From Clostridium swellfunianum (lineage in GTDB: Bacteria; Bacillota; Clostridia; Clostridiales; Clostridiaceae), in contig NZ_JAMOFV010000006.1 of the NCBI RefSeq assembly GCF_023656515.1, forward strand, positions 4,154,194-4,218,193: 64,000 nucleotides of DNA, given 5' to 3'. How positions within the stretch are numbered: position 1 is the first letter of the stretch; each line of letters opens with the position of its first letter. Both the position numbers and the translations under genes were made by a program. Below the pieces are notes generated by a model that was given only the letters and a program-made list of their open reading frames with translations, was not told the origin of the DNA and did no database searches. This document shows, in pieces, positions 1 to 9,368 of this stretch.

Positions 1-1583
1 ATTTTATCAAACACCTTAGGACTAACAAAAGAGTAACTAATTGCCTGATTTAATCCGCAGCCAATTAGAGTTTCAATTATTTTATCCTCAAGCTTTTGCT
101 TTTTATTTTTCCCCCCATTTAGTGAAGGACTGGTCATAACGGTTGTAGGAATATTGTTATATCCAAATATTCTTGCAACCTCTTCTGCTACATCTTCTTT
201 GATATTTACATCACTTCTAAAGGTTGGGACATTTATTTCCAGGATATCATCATTTATTATTGTCAAAAGTTCAAGTCTATCTAAATATTCCTTCATCTTT
301 TCAGCAGGTATATCAGTTCCTAAAAATCTGTTCATCCAATTTGCACTAACTACCAAACTCTTTGCCTGAACAGGTTCTGGGTAAATATCAATCGTTCCTT
401 CCATAACCTCGCCAGCGCCTAATTCACAAATCAAGCTGCAGGCTCTATCCATAGCCAGTTGTACAAGATTTGAATCCAAATCTTTCTCAAACTTCGAAGA
501 AGCTTCTGTTCTAAGTCCTAGCGCTTTTGAGGAAACTCTGATATTTGTTCCATCAAAATTAGCAGATTCAAAAACAATTTCTTTTGTATCTTCTTTAACT
601 TCGGAATCTAGCCCACCCATTATTCCAGCAAGACCTATGGTTGTATCTCCGTTCTTAATATTTAATACCTCACCATTTAGAGTTCTTTCCACACCATCTA
701 AAGTAGTGAATTTTTCTCCTGATTTAGCTCTTTCAACAACTATTGTGCTAGTTGAAATTTCCCTTCTATCAAAAGCATGCATTGGCTGTCCTAGCTCTAT
801 CATAACAAAGTTAGTTATATCAACTATATTATTTATAGGTCTAACTCCCGCCTGCATAAGTCTTTCCTGCATCCACGCTGGTGAAGACTCTATTTTTATA
901 TTTTTAACTCCTCTTGCCATATATCTTCTGCAAAGCTTTGTATCTTTTATTTCTACCTTCAAGCTGTTAGCTATGTTGTCTTTGTTTTCTGAATTGTAGC
1001 TTGTATTAGGCAATTTATAGCTTACCCCTAAGGTAGCAGCTGTTTCTCTTGCTATCCCAACAACGCTGAAGCAGTCAGGTCTATTTGAAGTTATTTCAAA
1101 GTCAATAACTGAATTGTCAAGACCTAAAACTTCCTTTATATCCTTTCCTATTGGTGTATCATTAGGAAGTATCATAAGTCCGTGAACCTGCTCTTCGCCA
1201 GCTATTCCAAGCTCCTCTTCAGAGCACATCATACCATTTGAAACTATTCCTCTAAGCTTACCTTTCTTTATCTTTAAGCCGTTTGGAAGAGAAGATCCGT
1301 GAAGTGCTACAGGAACTATATCCCCTTCCTTCATGTTGTCAGCACCTGTTACTATCTGAAGGTCCTCACCAGTATTTATATCAAGCTGACAAACAACTAG
1401 CTTTTCAGCATCTGGATGCCGATCAATCTTAAGTATTTTTCCTGTAACAACATTTTGTATTTCATCTCCAGAGGTAATAACTTCTTCAACCTTGGAGCCT
1501 GAAAGTGTTAATCTATCTGCTAATTCCTTTGGTGATATATCTATATTTACATAATCTTTAAGCCATTTTACTGGTACTTTCAT
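1..1583 (-). CDS. pheT: Phenylalanyl-tRNA synthetase beta subunit, 3' end cut by window edge
   Basis: Reverse-strand reading from ATG at 1583 is open to the window edge (527 complete codons; the family is usually about 790 aa). It begins [15 protein letters not shown]. An N-terminal tRNA-binding OB domain follows ([21 protein letters not shown]), then the B3/B4 region ([25 protein letters not shown]) and part of the B5 domain. It is the beta half of the alpha2-beta2 enzyme that charges tRNA-Phe in the cytoplasm. It lies 45 bp downstream of pheS in the same T-box-controlled operon. Identity is secure from the motifs; only the C-terminal anticodon-binding part is outside the window. Confidence 0.96.
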   Translation of the reverse strand, partial: MKVPVKWLKDYVNIDISPKELADRLTLSGSKVEEVITSGDEIQNVVTGKILKIDRHPDAEKLVVCQLDINTGEDLQIVTGADNMKEGDIVPVALHGSSLPNGLKIKKGKLRGIVSNGMMCSEEELGIAGEEQVHGLMILPNDTPIGKDIKEVLGLDNSVIDFEITSNRPDCFSVVGIARETAATLGVSYKLPNTSYNSENKDNIANSLKVEIKDTKLCRRYMARGVKNIKIESSPAWMQERLMQAGVRPINNIVDITNFVMIELGQPMHAFDRREISTSTIVVERAKSGEKFTTLDGVERTLNGEVLNIKNGDTTIGLAGIMGGLDSEVKEDTKEIVFESANFDGTNIRVSSKALGLRTEASSKFEKDLDSNLVQLAMDRACSLICELGAGEVMEGTIDIYPEPVQAKSLVVSANWMNRFLGTDIPAEKMKEYLDRLELLTIINDDILEINVPTFRSDVNIKEDVAEEVARIFGYNNIPTTVMTSPSLNGGKNKKQKLEDKIIETLIGCGLNQAISYSFVSPKVFDK

Positions 1584-1628
1584 ATTAAGTTTCCCCTTTC
1601 ACATGTAAAGTTAATAATCCAATTTACA

Positions 1629-2648
1629 CTAGAACTGCTTTAAAAATCTAACATCGCTCTCATATAGAAGCCTTATATCTTCAATTCCGTATTTAAGCAT
1701 AACCATTCTATCTATTCCAAACCCAAATGCAAAGCCGCTGTACACGTCTGGATCTATTCCGCAGTTTCTTAGAACCTGTGGGTGAACCATTCCACAGCCT
1801 AATATTTCTATCCAGCCGCTGCCCTTACAAAGCTTGCAGCCTTCACCTTCACATAAAAAACAAGTAGCATCCATTTCTGCAGAAGGCTCTGTGAATGGGA
1901 AGTGATGCGGTCTAAATTTGGTTTTAACGTCCTCTCCAAACATCTTTCTTGCAAACAAATCAAGAGTTCCCTTCAGGTCTGCAAAGGTTATGCCCTTATC
2001 TACTACAAGCCCTTCCATTTGATAGAATATTGGTGAGTGAGAGGCATCAACTGCATCGGAACGATAAACTTTCCCTGGTGCAATAACCTTTATAGGCGGC
2101 TGCTGTTTCTCCATAGTTCTTATTTGAAGAGGTGAAGTTTGTGTTCTTAAAACTATATTGTCATTTATATAGAAAGTATCCTGTTCACCTCTTGCAGGAT
2201 GATTCTTAGGAATATTTAGAGCTTCAAAGTTATAATAATCAAGCTCTACTTCTGGTCCTTCTACTATTGAAAAGCCCATTGATAGGAATATGTCTTGAAT
2301 ACTTTCAAGTGTTAATGAAAGTGGATGTCTCTTTCCTAGTAATTTCATCTTTCCAGGCATTGATATATCAATAACCTCTCTTTTAAGCTTCAATTCTTTT
2401 TCCTTATTTTTAATTACACCAGCAGCTTCCTCAATAGCTTTTTCTAAAGCTTCCTTAACTTCATTTACAATCTTGCCCATGATTGGTCTTTCTTCTGGAG
2501 ATACGGAGCCCATAGCTCTAAGAATTTGTGTAAGTTCTCCTTTTTTTCCAAGAAACTTAACTCTAATATTCTCAAGTTCAGTTTTGCTTACAGCTTCCTT
2601 CAGTTCACCTAATGCACTTACTTTTATAGCTTCTAACTTTTCTTTCAT
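1629..2648 (-). CDS. pheS: Phenylalanyl-tRNA synthetase alpha subunit
   Basis: The 339-aa protein has the usual PheS length: an N-terminal coiled-coil arm (about residues 1-90) followed by the class II catalytic core. Visible landmarks are the motif 2 region ([15 protein letters not shown]), a CxxC-x4-CxxC cluster around residues 260-271 ([12 protein letters not shown]) typical of Firmicute PheS, and motif 3 ([10 protein letters not shown]). It forms the alpha2-beta2 enzyme with PheT and catalyses phenylalanine activation and transfer to tRNA-Phe. It is the first gene of the operon, preceded by a T-box leader, so expression should respond to uncharged tRNA-Phe. Confidence 0.98.
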   Translation of the reverse strand: MKEKLEAIKVSALGELKEAVSKTELENIRVKFLGKKGELTQILRAMGSVSPEERPIMGKIVNEVKEALEKAIEEAAGVIKNKEKELKLKREVIDISMPGKMKLLGKRHPLSLTLESIQDIFLSMGFSIVEGPEVELDYYNFEALNIPKNHPARGEQDTFYINDNIVLRTQTSPLQIRTMEKQQPPIKVIAPGKVYRSDAVDASHSPIFYQMEGLVVDKGITFADLKGTLDLFARKMFGEDVKTKFRPHHFPFTEPSAEMDATCFLCEGEGCKLCKGSGWIEILGCGMVHPQVLRNCGIDPDVYSGFAFGFGIDRMVMLKYGIEDIRLLYESDVRFLKQF

Positions 2649-2693
2649 CTATGCTTCCTTCCTTTCAAAATATATTATATATTGCAAAAAATA

Positions 2694-2915
2694 AAAACTC
2701 CGCCCCATAAAAGGGACGGAGTTATTCCGCGGTACCACCCTAATTGACACAAAATGTCCTCTTAGATAAATTTAATGGTTTTACCCACCAACAGCTACTG
2801 CATTTCACTGTCAGAACTCCGAAGCGAACTTCAATATAAAAGAAGCTTAAAAGGGCTTTCAGTCTGCGACCCCTTCTCCCTGGAAGAACTTTAATATCTA
2901 CTCTCTTCATCACAG
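2694..2915 (-). promoter_or_regulatory. T-box leader of pheST (Phe specifier UUC)
   Basis: On the minus strand the conserved T-box core GGGTGGTACCGCGG (plus-strand 2727-2740) is followed by a terminator hairpin, AACTCCGTCCC / GGGGCGGAGTT, ending in a T run (2694-2723). The Stem I start GATGAAGAGAGTA lies near 2900-2913. The specifier loop reads TGAAG-TTC-G, with TTC (Phe) at 2826-2828. The same GAAG-NNN-G context holds the specifier in the valS and argS leaders of this window. Uncharged tRNA-Phe should stabilise the antiterminator and permit pheST transcription. Confidence 0.96.
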
Positions 2916-2934
2916 TTTATATGTATTTTATAAT

Positions 2935-2963
2935 ATTATAGTTTACTAATTCGCTATTGTCAA
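2935..2963 (-). promoter_or_regulatory. Promoter of the pheST operon
   Basis: Minus-strand TTGACA (2958-2963), 17-bp spacer, TATAAT (2935-2940): a full sigma-A consensus. The -35 box lies inside the last codons of the upstream methyltransferase gene, which stops at 2946. Transcription would start just before the T-box Stem I. Confidence 0.85.
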
Positions 2964-3737
2964 CTTTTGTCTTACTATTTCGAACAACATTATGGAGGCA
3001 GCAGCACCTGCATTTAGGGATTCCGCATTCCCCGGCATAGGAATTTTAACTTTTATATCAGCAAGCTTATAAATCTCTTGGCTAATACCGCTGCCTTCGT
3101 TGCCAACTGCAATTATAATATTTTGATTTAAATCAGTATCATAAAAATTTTTAGAATCTTCAAGGGAACTTACTATAAGCTTAAAACCTTTTGTTTTTAA
3201 GCAATCGGTGATTTTTAAATCCACATCTTCTATTATTGGAATATTAAATATTGATCCCATAGTAGATCTTAGGGTTTTTTCATTGTACACATCTACCGTA
3301 CCTTTAGTAACGATAACTCCAGCTGCTCCTGCTGCATGAGCACTTCTAATAATAGTTCCCATATTACCTGGATCCTGAAGCTTATCTGCAAGAATATAAA
3401 ATCCATCTTTGTCCTCAAGCGCAGCTTTATCCTGGCATACTACAGCTATAATACCCTGAGGTGTTTCTGTACTTGAAAGAAGCCTAAAAATACTCTCAGA
3501 TACTATATAAACCTTCGTTGAATCTTGAAGTTTTCCCTCAAGATTAAAGCTTTGCCATCTATCCATAGCGTCTTCACTTAAGAATAGGTATGGAATTTTA
3601 AAACTAGATTTTAAGGCTTCTTCCACAAATCTAAATCCTTCAACTAAAAACTGTTTCCTCTCAGTTCTATATCTCTTTTCCTTTAGCTTTTTGGTTTCTT
3701 TGATAAGATTATTATCCTTACTTTGAATTATTTCCAA
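2946..3737 (-). CDS. SpoU/TrmH-family RNA 2'-O-methyltransferase (RlmB-like)
   Basis: The 263-aa protein has an N-terminal substrate-binding domain and a C-terminal SPOUT knot. The three SpoU motifs are clear: QDPGNMGTIIRSAHAAG around residue 140, VGNEGSGIS around 215, and MPGNAESLNAGAAASI near the C-terminus. The family uses SAM to 2'-O-methylate rRNA or tRNA; the exact target cannot be told from sequence. The start lies 11 bp downstream of the KtrA-like stop, so it probably shares that operon. In many Firmicutes a gene of this family sits just upstream of pheST, as here. Its last codons double as the pheST -35 region. Confidence 0.92.
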   Translation of the reverse strand: MEIIQSKDNNLIKETKKLKEKRYRTERKQFLVEGFRFVEEALKSSFKIPYLFLSEDAMDRWQSFNLEGKLQDSTKVYIVSESIFRLLSSTETPQGIIAVVCQDKAALEDKDGFYILADKLQDPGNMGTIIRSAHAAGAAGVIVTKGTVDVYNEKTLRSTMGSIFNIPIIEDVDLKITDCLKTKGFKLIVSSLEDSKNFYDTDLNQNIIIAVGNEGSGISQEIYKLADIKVKIPMPGNAESLNAGAAASIMLFEIVRQKLTIAN

Positions 3738-3748
3738 GATGCTTCACC

Positions 3749-4411
3749 TTATCTTCCAAAAATATTTTCAAATTTACTAAGCTCCTTAGTTGCTCCGATT
3801 GCTATTATAGTGTCATTTGGTCTTATTATATCATCAGCTAATGGAGCTATATTTACGTCATGATCCCTTTTAATCGCAATAACGCTTAGTCCATAATTTG
3901 CACGCACGTCAATATCTCTTAATGTCTTTCCATACCATTCATCTGGACTTACAATCTCAGCTATGTTGTAATCTGGCGATAATTCTATATAGTCTAATAT
4001 ATTTGAAGCAAATATATTATGTGCTACTCTTACCCCCATATCTCTTTCTACAAATACAACCCTGTCTGCACCTATCTTATATAAAAGTTTAGCATGCTTT
4101 TCGTCATGTGCTTTTGATATTATATATTTAACTCCAAGTTCTTTTACTATTAAAGTTGCCATAATACTCGCTTGAACGTCCGAGCCAATACCAATAACTG
4201 CAACATCAAAATTGCTCATGCCTAAATCTCTAAGGCTTTTTTCATCTGAAGTATCTACCTGAGCAGCATGTGTCACATTATCAGCAATTTCTCTAACTAT
4301 AGCTTCGTCAGAGTCAACTGCCAATACCTCGTTTCCAAGAGTATATAAAGTTTTAGCTACAGATGAACCAAAACTTCCAAGTCCTATAACTACAAATTGT
4401 TTTTTTCTCAT
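3749..4411 (-). CDS. Potassium channel regulatory subunit, RCK type (KtrA/TrkA-like)
   Basis: The 220-aa protein has an N-terminal RCK/TrkA-N Rossmann domain (VIGLGSFGSSVAKTL, with acidic VDSDE at the end of strand 2) and a C-terminal TrkA-C domain (about residues 140-220, SPDEWYGKTLRDID). Length and two-domain layout match KtrA, the cytoplasmic ring that binds nucleotide (ATP/ADP or NADH) and gates the KtrB pore; in Firmicutes TrkA-C also binds c-di-AMP. It lies 44 bp downstream of the KtrB-like gene, so both are probably cotranscribed. Confidence 0.92.
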   Translation of the reverse strand: MRKKQFVVIGLGSFGSSVAKTLYTLGNEVLAVDSDEAIVREIADNVTHAAQVDTSDEKSLRDLGMSNFDVAVIGIGSDVQASIMATLIVKELGVKYIISKAHDEKHAKLLYKIGADRVVFVERDMGVRVAHNIFASNILDYIELSPDYNIAEIVSPDEWYGKTLRDIDVRANYGLSVIAIKRDHDVNIAPLADDIIRPNDTIIAIGATKELSKFENIFGR

Positions 4412-4455
4412 TAAAATGCACTCCTTATATAACTTAACTTTTTAGAGAACAAACC

Positions 4456-5802
4456 TTACCCAACTAGTACCTTGTCTTCAGGATATTTTATAGTATTGCC
4501 GCTGTGATTCCTTGCTAATGATAATGCTATTGTTAGCGGACCTACCCTTCCAGAGAACATAGTTAAAATTATTAAAGCTTTACCAAAGGTAGTAAGCTTG
4601 GTTGTTAAACCTAAAGTTAACCCTACTGTACCAAAAGCAGAAGTCACCTCATAAATTATATATTCTAAAGAAGCTCCAACTTCTGTTATTGACAAAATCA
4701 TACTAACAACAACTACTAATGTCAATCCTATAACTGATATTGTAAGTGCTTTATATATAATATCCTTGCATATCCTTCTTTCATATATCTCAGTATCTTC
4801 TCTTCCTCTAATAACAGATATTACAGTCATAACTAAAAGACCTGCAGTAGTTGTCTTAATTCCTCCAGCAGTTGAACCTGGAGAACCACCGATAAACATT
4901 AGTATTATTGTTAAAAATCTCCCGGCTGGAGACATATCAGAGGTAGATATCGAATTGTACCCTGCAGTTCTAGGAGTTATTGATGCAAATAAGCTAGATA
5001 GCAGCTTGCCTTTCGTACTCATAGGCTGCATTGTTGCTGGATTATTGACTTCAAAAATAAACATTAAAATTGCTCCGCCTACAATTAAGATAGCTGTAAC
5101 AGTTAAAACGAGCTTAGCATGCAATGAGAATTTCCTTTTCTTTCTATAATCAAATATTTCATACCAAACTGTAAAGCCTAAACCACCAGCTACTATTAAA
5201 GCACCGATAGTTAAAACAATAATAGGATTTTCAGCATATGGAGTAATACTTCTAAATTGACCTATCAAATCTATACCTGCATTGCAGAAAGCTGATACTG
5301 AATGAAATATACTGTAATATATTCCTGTCCACAGACCGCGTTCAGGCACAAAAACCATAGATAAAAGCAGCGCGCCTATTCCTTCAACGCAAAACGTAAA
5401 TAATAGAATATATCTTGCTAATTTAACTAATCCCTGCAGTGAAAAAGTATTCATTGCCTCGGCCATAACAAGTCTCTCTTGAAGAGTTATCTTCTTCCCG
5501 ATAATTAGGGAAATAAGTGTAGCAAAGGCCATAAAACCTAGACCGCCAACCTGTATTAGTATCATTATAACTGTTTTCCCAAAATAGCTCCAATGAGTTC
5601 CTGTATCCACAGTTACCAATCCTGTAACACATACAGAGGTTGTTGCAGTGAACAGTGCATCTATAAAAGGAGTTCTTGTTCCCGAACTGGACGCTATTGG
5701 AAGAGTTAATATGAGACCTCCAATCAAAATAATTAATGCGAAGCCTAAAACTAATATTTGAACTGGCCTTATTTTAATACCTTTATAAATATTAATCTGC
5801 AT
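4456..5802 (-). CDS. Potassium uptake membrane subunit, Trk/Ktr family (KtrB-like)
   Basis: The 448-aa integral membrane protein shows the fourfold M1-P-M2 repeat of the Trk/Ktr/HKT superfamily. P-loop filter segments are visible as TTATSVCVTGLV, SAFCNAGIDL, ITPRTAGYNSI and SAFGTVGLTLG, each with the conserved Gly. The length is that of KtrB rather than the longer TrkH. It transports K+ (often with Na+) across the cytoplasmic membrane, gated by the RCK protein encoded next. RBS GAGGTGC precedes the ATG. The leader contains an operator-like inverted repeat and a long hairpin, but not a recognisable c-di-AMP riboswitch. Confidence 0.94.
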   Translation of the reverse strand: MQINIYKGIKIRPVQILVLGFALIILIGGLILTLPIASSSGTRTPFIDALFTATTSVCVTGLVTVDTGTHWSYFGKTVIMILIQVGGLGFMAFATLISLIIGKKITLQERLVMAEAMNTFSLQGLVKLARYILLFTFCVEGIGALLLSMVFVPERGLWTGIYYSIFHSVSAFCNAGIDLIGQFRSITPYAENPIIVLTIGALIVAGGLGFTVWYEIFDYRKKRKFSLHAKLVLTVTAILIVGGAILMFIFEVNNPATMQPMSTKGKLLSSLFASITPRTAGYNSISTSDMSPAGRFLTIILMFIGGSPGSTAGGIKTTTAGLLVMTVISVIRGREDTEIYERRICKDIIYKALTISVIGLTLVVVVSMILSITEVGASLEYIIYEVTSAFGTVGLTLGLTTKLTTFGKALIILTMFSGRVGPLTIALSLARNHSGNTIKYPEDKVLVG

Positions 5803-5890
5803 AAAAGCACCTCTAATATAATTTATAATAAATATATTTATATGTATTATTTCTATTTACTTGTTTTTTAATCCCCTCCAAAACATCTGA

Positions 5891-5937
5891 AGCCGAATAT
5901 TGAATTCCCAATGAGTAAGGAATCGAAATATCCGGCT
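5891..5937 (-). promoter_or_regulatory. Long hairpin in the ktrB-like leader, function unknown
   Basis: An 11-bp outer stem (AGCCGAATATT against AATATCCGGCT, one mismatch) encloses an inner stem ATTCC/GGAAT and a roughly 10-nt loop. It lies about 90 bp upstream of the KtrB-like start, within the transcript expected from the promoter at 5984-6012. No T run follows directly, so it is not a simple terminator. Confidence 0.5.
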
Positions 5938-5960
5938 AAAAATTAATTATTAATATTATT

Positions 5961-5979
5961 GTTAAGTAAATAACTTAAC
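5961..5979. promoter_or_regulatory. Perfect inverted repeat at the ktrB-like transcription start
   Basis: GTTAAGT-AAATA-ACTTAAC is a perfect 7-5-7 inverted repeat immediately downstream of the predicted -10 box. Position and symmetry fit an operator; the cognate regulator is unknown. It could instead form a small RNA hairpin. Confidence 0.45.
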
Positions 5980-5983
5980 ACAT

Positions 5984-6012
5984 ATTATACTCTGTATACA
6001 CAATATTTACAA
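5984..6012 (-). promoter_or_regulatory. Probable promoter of the potassium-uptake operon
   Basis: Minus strand TTGTAA (6007-6012), 17 bp, TATAAT (5984-5989). The -35 is two bases off consensus, the -10 and spacing are ideal. Confidence 0.6.
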
Positions 6013-6026
6013 GCTTTGTTAAAAAA

Positions 6027-6055
6027 TAAAAATGCAGCATAAAACTGCATTTTTC
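6027..6055 (-). terminator. Terminator of infC-rpmI-rplT
   Basis: AAAAATGCAG-loop-CTGCATTTTT hairpin followed on the minus strand by a T-rich run, directly after the rplT stop. Confidence 0.85.
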
Positions 6056-6061
6056 TATTTA

Positions 6062-6421
6062 CTAAGCGTTTAAATTCTTCTTAGCTACTTCAACTAAATC
6101 AGCAAATGCCTTTGGATCATTTATAGCAATCTCTGAAAGCATTTTTCTGTTTATGTTAATTCCAGCTAGCTTTATTCCATTCATAAATCTTGAATAGGAT
6201 AAGCCATTCATTCTTGTAGCTGCATTTATTCTAGCTATCCAAAGACTTCTGAAGTCTCTCTTCTTAAGCTTTCTTCCAACATAAGCATTTCTTAATGCTC
6301 TTATAACAGTTTCATTAGCAGTTTTAAATAACTTGCTTTTTCCACCATAATAGCCCTTCGCTAGCTTTAACACTTTTTTATGATATTTACGAGCGTTCAT
6401 TGCTCTTTTAACTCTTGCCAT
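6062..6421 (-). CDS. rplT: Large-subunit ribosomal protein L20
   Basis: The 119-aa, highly basic protein starts [19 protein letters not shown] and contains the family signature ([30 protein letters not shown]). L20 binds 23S rRNA early in 50S assembly. In Firmicutes it also represses its own operon by binding the infC leader. It is the third gene of infC-rpmI-rplT, 29 bp after rpmI, with an AGGAGGT ribosome site and a terminator after the stop. Full length and unambiguous. Confidence 0.98.
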   Translation of the reverse strand: MARVKRAMNARKYHKKVLKLAKGYYGGKSKLFKTANETVIRALRNAYVGRKLKKRDFRSLWIARINAATRMNGLSYSRFMNGIKLAGININRKMLSEIAINDPKAFADLVEVAKKNLNA

Positions 6422-6450
6422 TTAAAATACCTCCTTCTTCGACCTTTATA

Positions 6451-6648
6451 TTATAGATATGGTAATAACTTCTTCATTGCTTTTTCTTGGGCTACTGCTA
6501 CATAACCAGTCTTTCTAAGATTTCTCTTTCTCTTTGAGCTCTTCTTAGTAAGTATGTGGCTTTTGAACGCCTTAGCTCTCTTAAGCTTACCTGATCCTGT
6601 CTTCTTAAATCTCTTAGCTGCACCTCTATGTGTCTTCATTTTTGGCAT
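6451..6648 (-). CDS. rpmI: Large-subunit ribosomal protein L35
   Basis: The 65-aa basic protein ([20 protein letters not shown]) has the standard L35 length and signature. It is a structural component of the 50S subunit and sits between infC and rplT, 20 bp after infC, in the order conserved across bacteria. Ribosome site GAGGAAC precedes the ATG. Confidence 0.98.
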   Translation of the reverse strand: MPKMKTHRGAAKRFKKTGSGKLKRAKAFKSHILTKKSSKRKRNLRKTGYVAVAQEKAMKKLLPYL

Positions 6649-6668
6649 AATAAAGTTCCTCCTCTCGG

Positions 6669-7193
6669 TTATGATGCTCTTTTGGGAGCAAGTATCATTA
6701 TCATATTTTTTCCTTCAAGTTTAGCCGATTTTTCAATTACTGAAATTTCCTCTAATTTATCAAAGAAAGATTTCAATATTTCAAAACCAATATGGGAATA
6801 GTCAGCTTCCCTACCCCTGAACCTTACAGTAACCTTAACCTTATCGCCATCAGATAAAAATCTTCTAGCATTATTAGCCTTAATGTTAATGTCATGCTCT
6901 TCAATAGTTGGGCTTAACCTTACTTCCTTTATATCAACAATTTTCTGCTTTTTCTTAGCTTCCTTATCCTTCTTTGCCTGCTCATATAAGAATTTACCAT
7001 AATCCATTACTTTACAGACAGGTGGATTGGCTGTAGGGGCTATAAGAACTAAATCTAGTTCCTTCTCCTCTGCTAATCTTAAAGCTTCCTTTGTTGGAAG
7101 TATGCCTAGCTGTTCATTATCGCTTCCGATAACTCTAACTTCTTTTTCCCTTATTTCCTCATTCAAAAGAAAATCCTTGCTAATAATTTTCAC
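6669..7193 (-). CDS. infC: Translation initiation factor IF-3
   Basis: The 174-aa protein carries the IF3 N-domain ([46 protein letters not shown]), a lysine-rich linker, and the C-domain ([24 protein letters not shown]). IF-3 prevents 50S joining and checks the initiator tRNA on the 30S subunit. Length is typical. It is the first gene of the operon, behind a structured leader with an intrinsic terminator. ATG is preceded by AGGAGGTG. Confidence 0.98.
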   Translation of the reverse strand: MKIISKDFLLNEEIREKEVRVIGSDNEQLGILPTKEALRLAEEKELDLVLIAPTANPPVCKVMDYGKFLYEQAKKDKEAKKKQKIVDIKEVRLSPTIEEHDINIKANNARRFLSDGDKVKVTVRFRGREADYSHIGFEILKSFFDKLEEISVIEKSAKLEGKNMIMILAPKRAS

Positions 7194-7233
7194 CTCCTAA
7201 AAGTTTAAAAGGTTTTTGAATAATTTATAATAT

Positions 7234-7346
7234 AAAAAAGGACGGCATATGCCGTCCTCTAATAGTCTAATAAAATAATTGACTCATAGTAACCATGCCA
7301 GCAAAGCTGCAAGGTGAGAAACGGCTGTTTCTTCTTAACATAGAAC
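7234..7346 (-). promoter_or_regulatory. infC operon leader (L20-type autoregulatory leader) with terminator
   Basis: A roughly 110-nt 5' leader separates the promoter from infC. It ends in the self-complementary hairpin AGGACGGCATATGCCGTCCT (7239-7258) and a T run on the minus strand. Upstream segments (AACAGCCGTTTCTC, TTGCAGCTTTGCTGG) can pair internally. In Bacillus and other Firmicutes the equivalent leader binds L20, which promotes termination before infC. The assignment rests on position and architecture, not on a covariance-model match. Confidence 0.75.
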
Positions 7347-7375
7347 ATTTTACAATTTATTTTTCAATTTGTCAA
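7347..7375 (-). promoter_or_regulatory. Promoter of the infC operon
   Basis: Minus strand TTGACA (7370-7375), 17-bp spacer, TAAAAT (7347-7352). Confidence 0.8.
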
Positions 7376-7394
7376 CATTTTATTTTTTATTCTA

Positions 7395-8294
7395 TTATAT
7401 TTTTACTCCAGCTTTAACCTTTTCACACATATCACAGCTTCTGCAGAACACTACCCTATCTCCAAATACCTTTTTTATTGTTTCTATTATTTCCTTGTTG
7501 ATACAATTCTCCTCTCCATGAATAGCTAGCGTGCTTGGCGCGCTTGTTATAAGTCCACTAATAAGCAGGTCATCCATATTAACTGTCCCACTATATTTGG
7601 CTTCAGACAATTCACTGAATAAAACCTCCATTATGTCTTTTCCAGTTCCATCCTGTACTACATAAGTACCATCTGCCTTAATAATTATGTTCACTTTTTC
7701 GATTTTGCTGTCTTGAATTTCAACAAAATATTTTAAGAGTTTAATAAACTCATTGTATTCCTTGTCAACCATGTAACTTTCCACTACTTTATCTATAATG
7801 CTTTCAAGGTCTTCCTTTAGTTCCTTCATTCTAAATGTTATAAAACCTTTAATATTTATTTCCTTGTTGTCTTCCAGGCACTCAATTATTTTTTGCGTCA
7901 TGGAATTTTTTCTATTCCTAAAATAAACCATATACTCGTTAAGTATTTCTCCTTCGCTCTTGAGAGCCTCAACACTCAACTCTTTAATATCCTTTATTTC
8001 GTCATATTTGAGAAAAAAATAAGTATCCGTAAGGAAACTTTGCATATCTTTTTTATAAAATTCGTCAACAACTACATTATACAATATATTTGCCATATAC
8101 AAATTGAATATATTAATAAGTCTCTCATTTAAAGCATTGTCATCACAAAATATCTTTAAGAAGTGCGTGTTATTGTCAATACTTTCTGAAAAGCCTACTA
8201 TTATGTTCCTGTCGTGAAAATACTTTTTCATTTCATTGAATTGCTCTATTATGTCTTCCTTGCTGTTATCATATACAACAGTTAAAAGCAGCAT
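7395..8294 (-). CDS. ytxC: YtxC-like putative sporulation protein
   Basis: The 299-aa protein resembles the YtxC family (putative sporulation protein). It is mostly acidic and alpha-helical in the middle. A C-terminal region carries LLISGLITSAPSTLAIHG followed by a Cys-rich end (FCRSCDMCEKVKAG) that looks like a metal-binding or redox CxxC knuckle. No signal peptide or membrane segment is visible. YtxC is encoded near infC/thrS in Bacilli, and the same neighbourhood is seen here. The biochemical role is unknown. I call the family from overall sequence character plus synteny, so the name is likely but not certain. Confidence 0.75.
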   Translation of the reverse strand: MLLLTVVYDNSKEDIIEQFNEMKKYFHDRNIIVGFSESIDNNTHFLKIFCDDNALNERLINIFNLYMANILYNVVVDEFYKKDMQSFLTDTYFFLKYDEIKDIKELSVEALKSEGEILNEYMVYFRNRKNSMTQKIIECLEDNKEINIKGFITFRMKELKEDLESIIDKVVESYMVDKEYNEFIKLLKYFVEIQDSKIEKVNIIIKADGTYVVQDGTGKDIMEVLFSELSEAKYSGTVNMDDLLISGLITSAPSTLAIHGEENCINKEIIETIKKVFGDRVVFCRSCDMCEKVKAGVKI

Positions 8295-8427
8295 ATCTCA
8301 CACTCCCTTCTTAGTCTAGTATGTGTCTAAAGAGAATGTATATGCAGAGTAAAAAAAGCAATTATCGACAAATAAGTAAAATTGGACTTAAAATTAATGT
8401 AGGCTTTTCTTTAAAATCCACAGAGTG

Positions 8428-8456
8428 TTGATTTTGATGCAAATAGTCTGTATGAT
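8428..8456 (+). promoter_or_regulatory. Probable promoter of the DUF6873-type gene
   Basis: TTGATT (8428-8433), 17-bp spacer, TATGAT (8451-8456), 30 bp upstream of the ATG. Confidence 0.5.
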
Positions 8457-8485
8457 AAAACTATAAATTTTAGGAGAGTTTCACA

Positions 8486-9184
8486 ATGAAAACTGTATTA
8501 GTTGATTATAGAATTGATAATATTGAAAAGAAAAATCTAGAACAGCTAGGGTATAAAGTCTTACCTGTCCCGCCAAGTGATATATTGTACGAAGCTGTAT
8601 GTGGTCATCCCGACATGCTTTTACATATTATTGATTGTAAAACTGTTATTGTCCATAAGGATATGGATTTAAATTTTACAAGCAAGCTTTTAGAATTAGG
8701 TATAACAGTAAATTTTACAAACCTCTCTCTACAAAATAAATATCCTGATAACATAATATTAAATGCTGTTAACTTAGATAGTTTATTTATACATACTCTA
8801 AAATATACTGACATCGAACTTCTCAAACAAACTCAAAATAAAAATATTAAAAACGTTAAACAAGGCTATACAAAATGCTCAACTGCTATAATCAGTAATT
8901 CTGCTTTAATAACAAGCGATAAAGGCATTGCGGCATGCGCACAAGAAGAAGACTTAGATGTACTTTTGCTGCCTCCAGGAGATATCCTTCTGCCTGGTCT
9001 TAATTATGGTTTTATAGGAGGATGCTGCGGACTTTTAGAAGAGGGCTTGTTAGCTTTTTATGGAGACTTAAAACACTATGCCTATGGAAAAGAGGTTATG
9101 AATTTTCTTATAAAACATAAAGTTAATCCCTTATTTTTAAGAGAAGGCAAACTTATTGACAGAGGAAGCATATTTACGATATAA
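8486..9184 (+). CDS. Conserved clostridial protein, DUF6873 / GME-fold type
   Basis: The 232-aa cytoplasmic protein has no signal or membrane segment. Its C-terminal half carries the most striking motifs: NSALITSDKGIAACAQEE, LLPPGDILLPG and GFIGGCCGLLEEGLLAFYGD. I recall this pattern from a family annotated DUF6873, related to the guanidino-group modifying (amidinotransferase-like) fold. No catalytic function is assigned to it. It stands alone between ytxC and the tRNA operon, has its own promoter and ribosome site (AGGAGAG), and ends at a bidirectional terminator. The family call is from memory of the motif; function is unknown. Confidence 0.65.
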   Translation: MKTVLVDYRIDNIEKKNLEQLGYKVLPVPPSDILYEAVCGHPDMLLHIIDCKTVIVHKDMDLNFTSKLLELGITVNFTNLSLQNKYPDNIILNAVNLDSLFIHTLKYTDIELLKQTQNKNIKNVKQGYTKCSTAIISNSALITSDKGIAACAQEEDLDVLLLPPGDILLPGLNYGFIGGCCGLLEEGLLAFYGDLKHYAYGKEVMNFLIKHKVNPLFLREGKLIDRGSIFTI

Positions 9185-9258
9185 ATTTAATCATAGTCTA
9201 ACTATCTTTAAAATACATATTCTATTCTAAACCTATTTTTTTAAAAAATATATAAATT

Positions 9259-9286
9259 AAAAACCTGCATATAAATGCAGGTTTTT
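9259..9286. terminator. Bidirectional terminator between the DUF6873 gene and the tRNA operon
   Basis: AAAAACCTGCAT-ATAA-ATGCAGGTTTTT is symmetric, with A and T runs on both sides. It can end the plus-strand gene and the minus-strand tRNA operon. Confidence 0.85.
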
Positions 9287-9290
9287 CTAT

Positions 9291-9365
<75 letters not shown>

Positions 9366-9368
9366 ATA

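Noticed and set aside
5803-6026. c-di-AMP (ydaO-type) riboswitch upstream of the KtrB-like gene
   Set aside because: The conserved ydaO core sequences are not present on either strand; only a hairpin and an inverted repeat are seen.
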